Below are positions 9,929-21,250 of a stretch of DNA of 34,928 nt, one piece after another (the stretch's first letter is position 1; each line of letters starts with the position of its first letter). Under the pieces are notes generated by a model. The model was given only the letters and a program-made list of their open reading frames with translations, had not been told where the DNA came from and ran no database searches. Origin of the DNA: Gnetum montanum (Eukaryota; Streptophyta; Gnetopsida; Gnetales; Gnetaceae); the NCBI GenBank assembly GCA_015680685.1, contig MNCI01030854.1, positions 31,828 to 66,755 of the forward strand. The letters run 5' to 3'. The translations under genes were made by a program, and so were the position numbers.

Positions 9929-12012
9929 TTGACATTTGGAGAAATCTACCCGAGAGGCATCAACAAAGAAATGCAAAACACCATGAGCAAAAAAGCATCA
10001 AGCATTAACCGTCAACCCTTGGCTCGATATTATCACACTATTTTTAAATGTACATGGGATTGAGGGGATGTGGTTCAAGATGCAAGGGATTGTAATTGGG
10101 GGAAGTCAGGAGTTGATCAAGGGTTATGATTACTATTGGGATTGTGGGAGAGGAGTGCTCTCATGCGAATGAGTTGTATTTTGGTCCTTGTCCATAGCCA
10201 GTGTTCAACAGACTCGGAGCCAATACATAGGAAGTGCATTCTTTGGAGAAACGAAACTCTTATATAGTGTTTACGAGGCCCATTGTAAACATCCAAAGCC
10301 ACATGGTGATGTGCAACATGGTCTCTTTGAGACACAAGTGTAACTATTTTTCAAGACAATTACCTTCTCACCTGGGTCTTGTATGAGAATGGCCAATAGT
10401 CTTTTGTTTATGATGTCAACAAGGTCATGAAGACCTTTTCTGTGCATTTTTCTCTTTGACCTTTTGTGCTTTTTTTTCTTCTTTTTTTCTTTTCTTTTGT
10501 TTTTTCTTCTTTGGTCTTTTTGAAAGAACTTCCTTTTAGTGCTATGCTTGTGTTTGAGCACTTGCATTTTATGTCATGCATTGTGTACTATGTTTTGCAT
10601 TGTGGTTACTTAGGGAGTTACAGTGTGCAATATATCAAGAGTTTTGAGATGAGTGGAATGTATCAAGGGGGATGTAATTAAATAGGATAAGGGAGCATGA
10701 TGGGGAATAGGGAGTGTATCAAGAGTCGGGAATATGCTTATGAATAGATTGATTAACCTAGTTGTGTGCATCAGGAAAAATGTGATACCTTGTAGTCATG
10801 ATGAAGTGCATCTATGCATAAACACCTCAAAAGTGTCATCCTGCAAACACAACTCCAAGAAGACAAGAAAATCACAAATGAAACAGTTAGCTAAACACTT
10901 TAAACAAGGAGATGGAGTCACCACATGCAATTTTCAAAGTAGACAGGATCATGAATAACATCAGTTTCAGTAGGGCTCATGAGATGAATCATGCAACAAG
11001 TCTTTGTGGAACATGAATAGCTGATTGCAGTGACACATCTTTTCAAATTTCTCCTGGTCATCGATGATGTCACCAGTTTATAGTCTTAGTGGACTGTTGT
11101 GGATTAGTTTCTCATCATAACCCCTTGGACGGTGCCAGTTTAACATCGTGGTGGACGGTGCATTGCTAGTTTATAGTCATAGCAGACTGTGAGGAGGCAA
11201 ACTTGTTTATAGTCTTAGTGGACTTTGGATGCTAGTTTCATGTCATGGCAGACTGATGTAGCAATTTAGTGTCATACCAGACAAAATTCTGTGGTATCAG
11301 TTTTAAGTCATGATCCAAGACTATTCTATGTTATTAGTTTTAAGTCATGATGTTAGGACTATTTTATGGTATTATTTTTAAGTCATGATGCCAGGACTAT
11401 TCTGTGGTATCAATTTTAAGTCATGATGCTAGGACTACTTTGTGGTATCAGTTTTAAGTCATGATGCCAGGACTGTTCTGTGCCAATTTATAGTCATAGC
11501 GGACTGATGCTTACCTTGCTTGTGTAAAGTGTGATGCTTCATGCATGGTCATGCTACATGCTTGTGAGATCCTACAGAAAATCAACTAGGAAGAAAACAA
11601 CATCAAGTGACACCTGTCGTACATAGAGTTAGAATGTATGAATGAAAGAAAAGCAATGCAAAAAGTGATAGTTTTAGGTCGTTCCAGGCTGTAAGCTAGT
11701 TGAAGGCCTTTTCAGGCCATGTGTTTTTGTAGTTTTATGTCTTTCAAATGCACTATGTGAACTAAGTTGATGAATGTGTTAACAAAGCAAAACACATGAT
11801 CTAAGTGAGCAAGAAAAATGTAAACGCATAGGCTAGTGCAATGTAAACAAAAGTCAAAAATGCATATTAGAGGGGTAGGCAGAAGGTAGGCAAGCATCAA
11901 GCACATTTTCAGCCAAGGAAGAGTCTTGGTCATGTAGTTGCTTCCTAACTAGGCATGGATTAGGGAGCATGCAAGGTTTAGGATCCTCTGGGGGGTTGTC
12001 GGCTTCAACCAC
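9929..12012 (-). other. Element E 3' noncoding region
   Basis: This is where pol would lie in an autonomous relative, but no RT, RNase H or integrase motif is seen in any frame. It holds a long pyrimidine tract on the plus strand (10467-10520) and a tandem repeat array (11075-11505). The lysine-rich open frame across 10271-10567 is only the complement of the pyrimidine tract. Confidence 0.65.
11075..11505. repeat. Degenerate tandem repeat array in E
   Basis: About ten or eleven copies of a roughly 38-45-base unit. The right half is best preserved: GTTTTAAGTCATGATGCCAG then GACTATTCTGTGGTATCA. The left half has the related form AGTTTATAGTCATAGCGGAC. Such arrays between the coding region and the 3' LTR are known in Tat/Ogre elements, where they can seed satellite DNA. 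Confidence 0.8.
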
Positions 12013-12890
12013 TCATTCGGGTTTGTTAGCCTTAAAGGTTGCATTGGTTGTCATAGGTGTATCATTAAGAAACTGTTCTTCCAAAACTTGCACCATGTCT
12101 ATGTCATGGATAGTCCAAGAGTAAACATTATCACCATGGATGATAACTTGACCACCTTCATCTGGAAGGTGGATTTCTTGGTGGATGGGAGAGGAGATGG
12201 CCCTTAGTTGAGCTAGCCAAGGCCTACCTAGAATCATGTTGAAACCTGGCATCTCCTCTATGATAGTGAGATCTACGCTAGTGGGGAATTACTCTCCTGC
12301 TACAAAGGCTAAGTTGATTGTACCCTTGACCCTGACATGTGATCCATTGAAGGATTTTAGACATGTGGTTTTGGTTGGCATGATTTCATCTGCCAGGCCT
12401 AGCTTGTCAATGACAGAGTACAGGACTACGTTCGTTGCTACACCATCATCAACATGCACTCTATGGATGGTGCACTGCCCAACACAAATGCTAATCGATA
12501 GTGGAGCTATTGTGACTTCCCGTCGTTCAAGGTTGACTTTAACTACATCATCATGAAAGGCTAAGGTTTCTGAACCCAATCCTTATGGTGTCTGTTGTAA
12601 AATCATTGCACGGATGGATTTTTCGTTTGTGGGGATGTACTCTATAATAGGAATGGATGCTAATGTTTGAGCCAAGGCTTCATGGTAAGTGGCTGAAGTC
12701 ATGACCAGGTCGTAGAAAATCATCGTTGTGTTCTTCTATTTTAGTGCTTGATTTACTTGGGCTAGTGCAATTACGAAGTCTATGTTGTTGGTCGTTGTGT
12801 TGGCTTTGACTTCCTTCGTGAAGCTTGAGAGATAGACCTCTCAGGAGGGGGACTTAGGCTTGGTTTTCTTGGGGGTAGGGGCCCTAGTGT
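12013..12890 (-). pseudogene. Element E aspartic protease region
   Basis: On the minus strand it holds, in order: YDLVMTSATYHEALAQTL, a motif common before the Tat protease; ETLAFHDDVVKV, at the usual TF..E/D position; the active-site region HRVHVDDGVATNVV, where D-S/T-G has become D-D-G; LKSFNGSHVRVKG; and the closing FNMILGRPWLAQL. The catalytic Asp is kept but the neighbouring Ser/Thr is lost. A stop interrupts it near 12590. It would have processed Gag. The frame ends at 12013 with no RT after it. Confidence 0.75.
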
Positions 12891-15090
12891 TTAGTTGTTG
12901 TTTACAAGTTGTGGCTTTGCTTCGGCCATGGGAGTTGAGAGGTGCTCGTTTGTCCTCTTGCATTCCCATTTGGTGGGCCTACCCAAGTTGCTAGTGGGGT
13001 CAACCCCTAAATGAGGAGGGATTGAGATGTTGTCCACTGTTGAGCTTTGGGTAGGTGAGGGGCCATCACATTGTGGCACCTTGATGATGAAAGATTGCTT
13101 AGTGGTTTTTGTTGTAATGTCATGCTAGTTTAACATCTTAGTGGATGAACATTGTGGAGCCTTGACCACAAAGGATGTTGTGGATGCCTGGGGTGGCACC
13201 TTGATAACAAAGGGAGGCCTCTTTTTTGTGGAGGTTGGGGGAATCCTTACCTTGCTAGGAGGCACATGGATCACAAAAGGTTTTTGCATAGGTTTGGGCT
13301 TGCCACCTATGCTAATTGAGTTTATGACATAGGAGGCATCATCTATGTTGGATTGACTTGCCATGTCAATCACTAGTTGGCCTTGTTCTATCATTCCCTA
13401 CAGGTCATCGACATGATAGTTGTCTGTACTATGACCAGCCATTTGATCGTAATGGTAGTATTGGTCTAGTTTAAAATGTTGTGGGACCGAGGGCTCATTT
13501 GATACTGCTAAGATGGGATTCCTTAGTAGCTTGCAGTACTTGTCATGTTTTTGGTGGGTAATCTCCGACACATGTTTGTGTTGGATTTTCTTGGCTTTCA
13601 AGAGTTGCTCCAATAGTTGAGAGGGTTGCATCAGTAGTGGTATATACTTTGAACAGTCCTTGCACTGAAAGTTGGACTTTGGGGTGGCCCTTGTCGATGT
13701 AGGTGAGTTGGCAAAGTTGGTGGAATTGTTTGCTGGGGCTTTAGGTTCCTTAGCTTTTGGGCCCCAATTGGTTGCTTTTGTGATTGCGGCTACTGTTGCC
13801 TCGGTTCTGTTTTGCTTACGAGTATGTTGGTTTTTGTAGGCCACATAAGCTGGGTCATTGCTTGATTGTGCCACCTCTTCTATGTCTTTAATTTGTACAA
13901 ATCCTTGAATCAAAGTACAGGGTTTTAGATAATAGAGCTTTGATTTAATGAAGTTATTTGCGGTTGCCTTAAGGATGGTAAGCAGATACGTTTCAGGAAT
14001 AGGCTCGTGAAGTTCATTCAGGGCTGCACTCCATCTTTGGATAAATTTCTGTGCTAGCTCTAAAGGCGCTTGTTTAATTTGAATCAAGCTATCTAATGTG
14101 GCTTCAAGTTTTAGATTGTATTTGAAATAGGCGACAAATTGGTGTAACAAATCTTCCAAAGAAGATATAGAGCTATGGGGTAAGGCTCGGTACCAGTCTA
14201 AGGCTCTTCCTATTAAGGACATAGCAAACACACACAAAATTACATTGGGCCATGCCTGAAGCAAAATACTTTTAGTTCGGAATATCACTAGGTGGGCATT
14301 TGGGTCTCCCTCTCCATTGTACTTGGTCAGCTAAGGTAACGAGACTCCCTTTGGCAAGGTTAAGGTCATCTTGATAGAAATCTAGTACTTTGACTTCCTC
14401 ATTGTTCAAATTTTTAAGGCATTTTAATTCCTCTACCAAGGAGTGCATCATTTTTTATGTGTCTACCCATTCTTGGATGGTAGGCAAACCAGTGGATTGA
14501 AAGGATTGTGGATGATAATGATTTAATTGTTGCATTTTTTGTGGAAAGAGAGGTAGTTGGGCTAACGTTTGTTGTGGTGGAATGGTATTCAGAACTGAGA
14601 CTACTGGTGGAACCCACTGCATAGCCACACATTGTGAGGTAACACCTTGAACATATTGGGTTGGAGTAATTAATGGTGCTCCATGGATATGCACTTGAGG
14701 TATGTAATGGGTGGATGTGGAAGTTGGTATGACCGATGGCATTCCAATTACTTGAGGTCAAAAGATTGACCCTACGTTGGTTTGGAGGGGAAGTTGTTGG
14801 AACTTTGCTTGTGGAGGAATGATGGAAGTAGATGCATCAGAATGAAAATTATTGGGTATAGAGAAGATAGGAATGGAAGTAGGTACCTCTTATCAGGAAA
14901 TTGGTGCTCGAGTGTTTGTGGATGATGAAGGAAGCACAATTTCTTCTAGGAAAGGGTGGAACAATGGGTATGTGTAGGCATGGGGACTAATGGTATGGTA
15001 GGAATCTCCATGTTCGGATTGGGTTGCAAAATTATCTTCCTCATCTTGAGGCTCTATTGGCAGTAGCTGTAAGGCCTGACTTCTAGCCAT
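12891..15090 (-). pseudogene. Element E gag
   Basis: The start chosen is the ATG at 15090 (MARSQALQLLPIEP); a longer frame to 15162 is possible. After a P/Q-rich N-terminal region comes the gag capsid family pattern: TKYNGEGDPNAHLVIF (near 14310), SLIGRALDWYRALPHSSI, LLHQFVAYFKYN, QAPLELAQKFIQRW (near 14060). A Tat-type zinc knuckle at about 13400-13460 has lost its cysteines: YYHYDQMAGHSTDNYH in place of C-x-Y/F-H-x3-GH-x4-C. Then IEQGQLVI and four copies of an FVIKVPP-like motif (13073-13285). Several stops and shifts. Confidence 0.78.
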
Positions 15091-15648
15091 AAGAAGCTGG
15101 GATATGAGTTTATGATGGTGTATAGACAACAGGATTATATTAAATGTTGAAGGGATGAACACACAACCTCCTTTATGGACAAGTTCATAGTCTCATTTCT
15201 CTTTCCTTTCCACATGATCGATAGGCAAGTTGGCTTGGATTTTTACACAAATGAATTTATATTATTCAAGGCTTAGTGTGGCTTGCTTTGGTTGGATTGT
15301 GGTATCAAACGTGTTAGGCATTGATGTAGAAGGTTGATCTGGATTCATATTCACAAATTGGGTTGTGAAAGTTGCTATTTGTACAAAATGCCTAACTTTG
15401 AAAATGAAAAAAATGACTAAATCTACTGGTAGTAGGAAAATGGATAAGTGTAAAAATAAAAGAAAAAAAATGCTAAGTACGAAAATGCAAGGAAAAAAAT
15501 GCTAAGTATGAAAACTACTAAAAATGGCCAACTCTAGCGCTACACTTGCTACGCTGGAGCTTGCTATGCTCTGAGAACTTGTTATGCTCTCTAGAACATC
15601 CAGAGTCTTGACTAAGTCCTAATCAAAAATGTAAATAGAAATGGTTCA
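15091..15648 (-). other. Element E leader region
   Basis: Untranslated leader between primer site and gag. It contains a short direct duplication (AAAAAATGCTAAGTA, near 15467 and 15496) and a TTGCTAYGCTC-like repeat near 15545-15590. No gene is seen. Confidence 0.6.
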
Positions 15649-15667
15649 GGCTCTCCTTCTAGCGCCA
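15649..15667 (-). other. Element E primer binding site, tRNA-Asn type
   Basis: The minus strand reads TGGCGCTAGAAGGAGAGCC five bases after the LTR end. The first 15 bases equal the complement of the plant tRNA-Asn(GUU) 3' end as I recall it. This primer type is known in Tat-lineage elements. Confidence 0.75.
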
Positions 15668-15672
15668 AAAAC

Positions 15673-17365
15673 TGTACTATTCAAAATCATCGGTGAAAGG
15701 CTGGAAGGGAAATAGACACTGAGAGATCATTGGACATGCATAGCTAACCTTTCCTTCGCTTGAGGGCAAGCTAAAAAAGGGAACGAAGGCAGAGTACCTT
15801 GGATGGTCTGCACACAAATCAACCAAGGACTTCCCCAAGCGTAAGCTATGGCTAGTGCTAGGGTTATTGTAAATGGTGTTAATGGGATGTAAACGAAATG
15901 AAAACAATGACATGAAATGTAAATAGAATGTACTAAATTATAAATAAAGCGTAAATAGAGCTATATTGTAAACAAAGCATAAACTGAAGTAAATAATGTA
16001 AATGGAAGGCAATAATGAAATTGTATTGTATTTTTTTAAAAAAAATGTGCATCGGTCAAAGCGTAGTTGCACACATGTGTATGGCAAGTTAAACGCCTAG
16101 CCCTGGGATGATATGACACAATGATGTGATGTGATGAATGTGAGAAATGCTTAGATGTCAACAATCAGGTGTGTCAAGCGTCCAAGGATTGCAGCTTCTG
16201 TCCTCTCTTAGAATTGTCAATCTCTCTAATTTTTGCCTCCCAATTTTTTGCCTCCCAGTTTATGTGAATTGATAGGGTATTTATAGGGTTGGGCCAGAAT
16301 CGAGCATGAAATCCAAGAATGGAATCAATGGCTGTGAGATAAGAGGAAAGCAGATCTAGCAACATGTGTTCCATGGATAGTTGGCAAGGGTTGGATGTGT
16401 GCTGGATAGTTGGCATGAGTTGGATGTGTGTTGGATAGTTGCATTCTTTAACCAGGTTCAATGTATCTATGTTGGATTGTTGTGCACAAGTTGGATGTGT
16501 GTTGGATAGTTGCATTCTTGGACCAGGTTCAATGTATCTGTGTTGGATAGTTGTGCACGAGTTGGATGTGTGTTGGCAAGCTACATTCTTGACCAGGTAC
16601 ATTGCACTTTATAATTTATGGATAATTCAAGCCCATGAAAGTACATTTAATTTAGACCATGAGGGCTTGACATGCCCATAAATGGGGATTTATAATGAAA
16701 TGTACAACAAGAGAAATTTGACTGCCCAGCGTGACCTGTAGTATGACCTACAATGTGACCTCAAAAACTTGCAATTTTGAGCTGAAATCTGGAATTTCTG
16801 AAGGTTGGGAACCATAGTTATCAATAGTGGACCCTGAGGATGACTTACACCCATGAAATCAAGTCATTTTGGCTCAGTTTTGGGGCTCTAAAAGTTGGTG
16901 ACACTAATCCTTACGTTGTGCAACGTTTGAAAAAGTAACCCCAACGTCACCAAGTCAAAATGGCACATTTGAGGACAAATCTTGATTTTCTGGAGGCTAG
17001 GAGCTACTAGGGACCTTGGTGAAGGTCATGGAGGGTTCTTATGCTTAATTTCAACCTATTTTGACTCAATTTCAGGGCTCCAAAAGTTGGTGACGCTGAT
17101 CCTTACGCTGTGCAACATCTGAAAAAGTAACCAAAGTGTACTTAGCCAAAACCAAACATTTTGAACCTAAAACTTTTGATTGTAGATCTTGGAAGTTGGT
17201 GCAGTTGCTTATGGGCCCCAAGGGGACCTTGCTTGTTGAATCATGGGCCATCAGGGGTTGTTTCGGAGGCCTTCAAGTTTGGTCACGCTGTACTCATGTT
17301 GGGTAGCAGCATGACTTAGCTTGATTCTTGTCTAAAAGTGCTAGGCCAAAATTAGTGGTGTTTTA
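15673..17365 (-). repeat. Element E 5' LTR (1693 bp)
   Basis: The minus strand runs from TAAAACACC (TG decayed to TA) to AATAGTACA. TATAAATA is at 16285-16278. Its repeats are arranged differently from the 3' LTR: two 29-base units, then two copies of a unit of about 72 bases starting TTGCATTCTT (near 16439 and 16510). The inverted block near 9537-9592 of the 3' LTR is absent here. Confidence 0.88.
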
Positions 17366-17370
17366 CACCA

Positions 17371-17712
17371 CAACCCATCAAACAACATCAATAGTGGCCA
17401 CACCCACAGTTATGGGGGATACCACCGCTGAAACAACAGTACCCTTACCGATAGCTAGACCCATATGGATATTATGTGCAGTAGCCGATTTCTCCAAATG
17501 ACTCTATGGGTCACATAAACCCAGCACATTACTACCAAGTTCAGGAGTATTTTAGGACTCCTACTCTGGGAGACACTCCATACCCATACTATCCTCCAAG
17601 TCCATCTGCATCTCTTACGTCGGTAGCTCCACCACCAATCGCTCTAACAAGGCCTAGGGTAATTTCCACTCAACCGCAACAACCCAATATCATGAGGGCT
17701 CCCAATCCTTAA
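17371..17712 (+). pseudogene. Element B gag, 3' part (P/Q/Y-rich linker)
   Basis: The gag frame resumes in phase after E: QPIKQHQ, then HPQLWGIPPLKQQYPY, then GHINPAHYYQVQEYF and PYPYYPPSPSASLTSVAPPP, ending at a stop after RAPNP. Low complexity, rich in Pro, Tyr and Gln, with three stops. It links the capsid and Cys/His motif of Gag to the protease. The region includes AGTTATGGGGGAT (17408-17420), which resembles the element's polypurine tract. Confidence 0.7.
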
Positions 17713-17729
17713 TTCTTAGTTGGTTCTAA

Positions 17730-18372
17730 CAATCATATGCCAAAAATACCTTTCTTTAGGACCAATAATCCAACCAAGCCCTCACCATCACAAGTGGTTG
17801 AACATCTAAATACCTCGATACAAAATAAGGTTTCGGGGCCTGCTTCAATCCAATAATTGAGGCCAATGCACATGGTTATGTTAACACATACCATTACCAA
17901 TTGGATTAAGGTAGGCCACCTTTCCAAAAAATTCTCTAATCCTAGAAGCCCCCTAATTTATCTCCAAGTCATTGAGAATGAACCTCATTAGGCTCTTCTT
18001 GACTTAGGTTTCAGAGTCAACTTAATTTCATAAGAATTGTATAAAATTTGGAACTTGCCTCTACTCAAGAAGAGCAATATTCACTTAGAGCTAGTTGACC
18101 AATCCATCACTGTTCCTTTAGGATAGGTTGAGGATATTGTTATCACCGTAGGTGGTTGGTCATACCCAACTAATTTCCTAGTGATCCAAATAAACAATGA
18201 TAAAGGGGACTTCTCAATAATAATGGGAAGGGCATGGCTGAGCACAATAGATGCATGCCTAGGAATCCACAATCTTTCCCTAGAAATATCCAAGAAAAAT
18301 ACTTTTGGAAAGATTGAGAAGAAGAAAGTTCCATGCATTGCATATAGTGACACAGGGTGCCATTGTGTGTAG
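17730..18372 (+). pseudogene. Element B aspartic protease
   Basis: Active-site region ALLDLGFRVNLIS (17986-18024), then LPLLKKSNIHLELV, DQSITVPLG, GGWSYPTNFLVIQINND and the closing GRAWLSTIDA (near 18229). The family pattern is LLD-S/T-G, and D has LLDSG, so D-L-G in B is probably a mutation. Several stops interrupt it. It would cut the Gag-Pol precursor. Confidence 0.78.
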
Positions 18373-18488
18373 AAACATGGGTAATGCAGAGTTTAACATT
18401 ACCTACATGTAATTGGTATGCACAAGACATTGACATATAAAAGTGCCTATATGAAGCAACCACACGACAAGAAAACACCCAATGGCTA

Positions 18489-19219
18489 ATGGTTGACCAA
18501 GAGAACAATTTAATGACATGCATGGAACTGACTAAGGGGATAACTAGTACTTATGTTGAAAGCATGAATGCACTTGAGCAAGTTCGTTGCCAACTTCCAG
18601 CCCTTAACCCTGAAAACATTAACTGGGGGAAGTTGGAGATTCCTAAGAAGTTTAAAAAAGAGCCCCTATATTTAAAACCTTTGCCCACCGGTTTGGAATA
18701 CATGACCCTTAAAAATAGAAAATCAGTAATTATCAATGCAAAGCTTGCCCCCAAGCAAAAAGAGAGTTTACTGAAGGTGATAAATAATTGGTCAACAACC
18801 TTTTCCTGGTCATACCCTAAACTAACTGGAATAGATCCTAGGATATGCCAGCATAGGATTTACATGGACCTCTCCATGAAGCCTCGCAAAAAACCACAAA
18901 GGTGATTGAACCCGAACTTAAATAAATAGTGAAAGAGGAGATAGAGCAACTTCTCAAGGCTAGGTTCATTTATCCTATTGCTGATAGCGAATGGGTTAGT
19001 CCTCTTGTAATCATACTAAAAAAGGGAGGTAAATAAAGGATATGTATAGACTTTAGGCTATTGAATGTGGCAACATTCAAAGATCACTTCCCATAGTCAT
19101 TTGTTGACCAAGTCTTAGACACTATAGCAAGGCATTGCTACAATAGTTTTTAGGATGGGTATAGTGGGTACAACCAAATACGAATCACACTAGAAGACCA
19201 AGCCAAAACAATGTTCACT
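18489..19219 (+). pseudogene. Element B reverse transcriptase, N-terminal part
   Basis: An open stretch at 18489-18905 carries LKPLPTGLEYM, VIINAKLAPKQKESLL and ICQHRIYMD, which mark the entry to RT in Athila-like pols. After a stop come EWVSPLVIILKKGG, RICIDFRLLNVATFKDHFP and DGYSGYNQI, up to the gap. These match fingers and early palm; the D of DGYSGYNQ is kept. The YxDD catalytic motif would lie in the N run and cannot be judged. Stops include one before RICIDF. Confidence 0.85.
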
Positions 19220-19645
19220 NNNNNNNNNNNNNNNNNNNNNNNNNNNNNNNNNNNNNNNNNNNNNNNNNNNNNNNNNNNNNNNNNNNNNNNNNNNNNNNNN
19301 NNNNNNNNNNNNNNNNNNNNNNNNNNNNNNNNNNNNNNNNNNNNNNNNNNNNNNNNNNNNNNNNNNNNNNNNNNNNNNNNNNNNNNNNNNNNNNNNNNNN
19401 NNNNNNNNNNNNNNNNNNNNNNNNNNNNNNNNNNNNNNNNNNNNNNNNNNNNNNNNNNNNNNNNNNNNNNNNNNNNNNNNNNNNNNNNNNNNNNNNNNNN
19501 NNNNNNNNNNNNNNNNNNNNNNNNNNNNNNNNNNNNNNNNNNNNNNNNNNNNNNNNNNNNNNNNNNNNNNNNNNNNNNNNNNNNNNNNNNNNNNNNNNNN
19601 NNNNNNNNNNNNNNNNNNNNNNNNNNNNNNNNNNNNNNNNNNNNN
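19220..19645. other. Assembly gap (426 N)
   Basis: Unknown bases replace the RT palm, thumb and start of RNase H in B. An Athila-like pol usually needs roughly 700 bases here, so the gap size may be wrong or the copy may carry a deletion. Confidence 0.98.
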
Positions 19646-19924
19646 GACAAATTTAGGCACTATGTATTGGGCTACAAAGTATACATCCATACGGATCATA
19701 GTGCAATTAGGTTCCTTATGAACAAGCCAACGGTTAGCCCACGTATCATACGTTGGTTAATAATTCTTCAGGAGTTCGATTTAACAATAGTAGATCATAA
19801 AGGCACCGAGAATGTAGTCACAGATCACTTATCTTGGTTGCGTTGGGATAGCAAAGAGGATGAATATGTCATATCTGATCATTTTCCTGATGAAACCCTC
19901 TTTGCCGGTGTAGTGAATAATTAA
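19646..19924 (+). pseudogene. Element B RNase H, C-terminal part
   Basis: After the gap: DKFRHYVLGYKVYIHTDHSA, then PRIIRWLIILQEFDLTIV and GTENVVTDHLSWL. These are the TDH and ADHLSRL regions of Ty3/gypsy RNase H. A-D-H-L-S-R has become T-D-H-L-S-W. The frame runs to a stop at 19924. The integrase N-terminus follows. Confidence 0.85.
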
Positions 19925-21250
19925 CCCACAGAAATAAATTGGTATAGTAGCATTCTTACTTATTTCATTTCCCAACAAACACCACAGGGGTTGGACTTTA
20001 GGAAGAAATAATAGTTTCTTCACAAAACCAAGTACTTCATGGAAATCAAGGGAAAAATCTATAAAGTCTATCCTAATGGCTTGGTTCAATGGTGTGTGCC
20101 TGATAAGGATCAATTAAAAGTTCTCCAGGATGCTCATTAGGGCCCCTATGGGGGTCACTATGCTAGGAGATGAACGACCACCAAGGTCCTACTTGTAGGA
20201 TATTCTTGGCCAACACTATTTCAGGATGCTCATCATTTTGCCAATCTTGTGAATGCTGCCAATGTGATGGTGGAATGATTGCTAGAATGGAGGGTTCACA
20301 ACAATGGATTTAACCTTTGGAATCCTTCGATATCTGGGGAATAGATTTTATGGGGCCCATTACACCAATGTCCAATGGAAAAGCATATATCATTGTTGTG
20401 ATTGACTATTTAACCAAATGGGCTGAAGTAGCAGTTGTAACAGACAACACATCGTCTACGACTGCATGATTTGTACAGCAACAAATCGTAAACAAGTTTG
20501 GTATGTCGCATGAACTCATCTATGATAATGGAACACATTTTATGGATGCAACCTTTCGCAAATTGATGCAACGCTTAGGGGTTGAGCATAAATTGGCCAC
20601 ACCTTACCACCCCCAAGCCAATGGCCAAGCTGAGGTTACTAATCAGGAGATTACGAGAATATTAATGTGAACAATTAGCAAATTTAGGTGAGATTAGAGC
20701 ACGAAACTGAATGACACTCTCTAGGCGTACTGCTCCACTTGCAAACTACCTACAGGCTACTCTCCCTACGAGTTAGTGTACGGAAAACTACCAAATCTCC
20801 CTATACAAAATGAGTTTTATATACTATCCATGGCTTGTGAACTTCACCTTGACCTCGACCTAGCACATAAATAATGATTGGCAACTTTAAACATGCTATA
20901 CGAGAATAGATTGGTTGCTTTATCGTTAAATGAGTTGCACAAGGCACATAGTAAATAGTGTCATGACTTAAGAATTCGAAGGTTTAGGTACCAACCAGGA
21001 GACAAGGCCCTTTACTAGAATCCCACGCATGTATCACAGCGTACAACATTTCAAACATTGTGGGAAGGACCCTATATTATTCATACAACCTTCTCCTCTA
21101 GAGCCATGACGATATACAAGCCTGAAAGCCCAAATAAGAGGTTATTGGTTAATGTACAATAAACAAAACCTTTCCGTGAACCAAAAATAGCTAGTACAAA
21201 TTACACTTTTGCTAGCAGGCAACCTCGCTCTCTATTTCAAATCTCTCCCT
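19925..21250 (+). pseudogene. Element B integrase
   Basis: The zinc-binding region is present but frame-shifted: GPYGGHYARR near 20140, then C-x2-C-type residues near 20250 (SCECCQC). The core starts WGIDFMGPI. The catalytic triad is intact: D at 20344-20346, D (IYDNGTHF) at 20524-20526, E (GQAEVTNQE) at 20632-20634, giving D-x59-D-x35-E. Then GYSPYELVYGKLPNLP, ENRLVALSLNELHKA, the C-terminal domain with GDKALY and LWEGPYII, and IYKPESPNKRLLVNVQ. No chromodomain. Internal stops, such as one after SSTTA, disable it. Confidence 0.85.

Larger units (their letters stand above)
8281..17365 (-). mobile_element. Element E: Tat-like gag-protease-only LTR retrotransposon
   Basis: A 9,085-base minus-strand element in the gag of B, flanked by CACCA at 8276-8280 and 17366-17370. 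It has 1.6-1.7 kb LTRs, a tRNA-Asn-type primer site, gag and protease (15090 to 12013), a 2 kb noncoding region with tandem repeats, and a polypurine tract. No RT, RNase H or integrase is present, so it would have depended on a partner element for movement. This matches the non-autonomous class that keeps only gag (TR-GAG or LARD-like). The gag-to-protease layout is typical of the Tat/Ogre branch. Confidence 0.88.

Noticed and set aside
10271-10567. Lysine-rich reading frame
   Set aside because: Produced by the complement of a pyrimidine tract; no family resemblance and no conserved counterpart.
11075-11505. Regular repeats resembling a CRISPR array
   Set aside because: Units are contiguous and degenerate, without unique spacers, and lie in the noncoding region of a plant retrotransposon.
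19150-19924. Long open frames across the N run
   Set aside because: They exist only because N codons are not stops. Only 19646-19924 on the plus strand carries real RNase H sequence.
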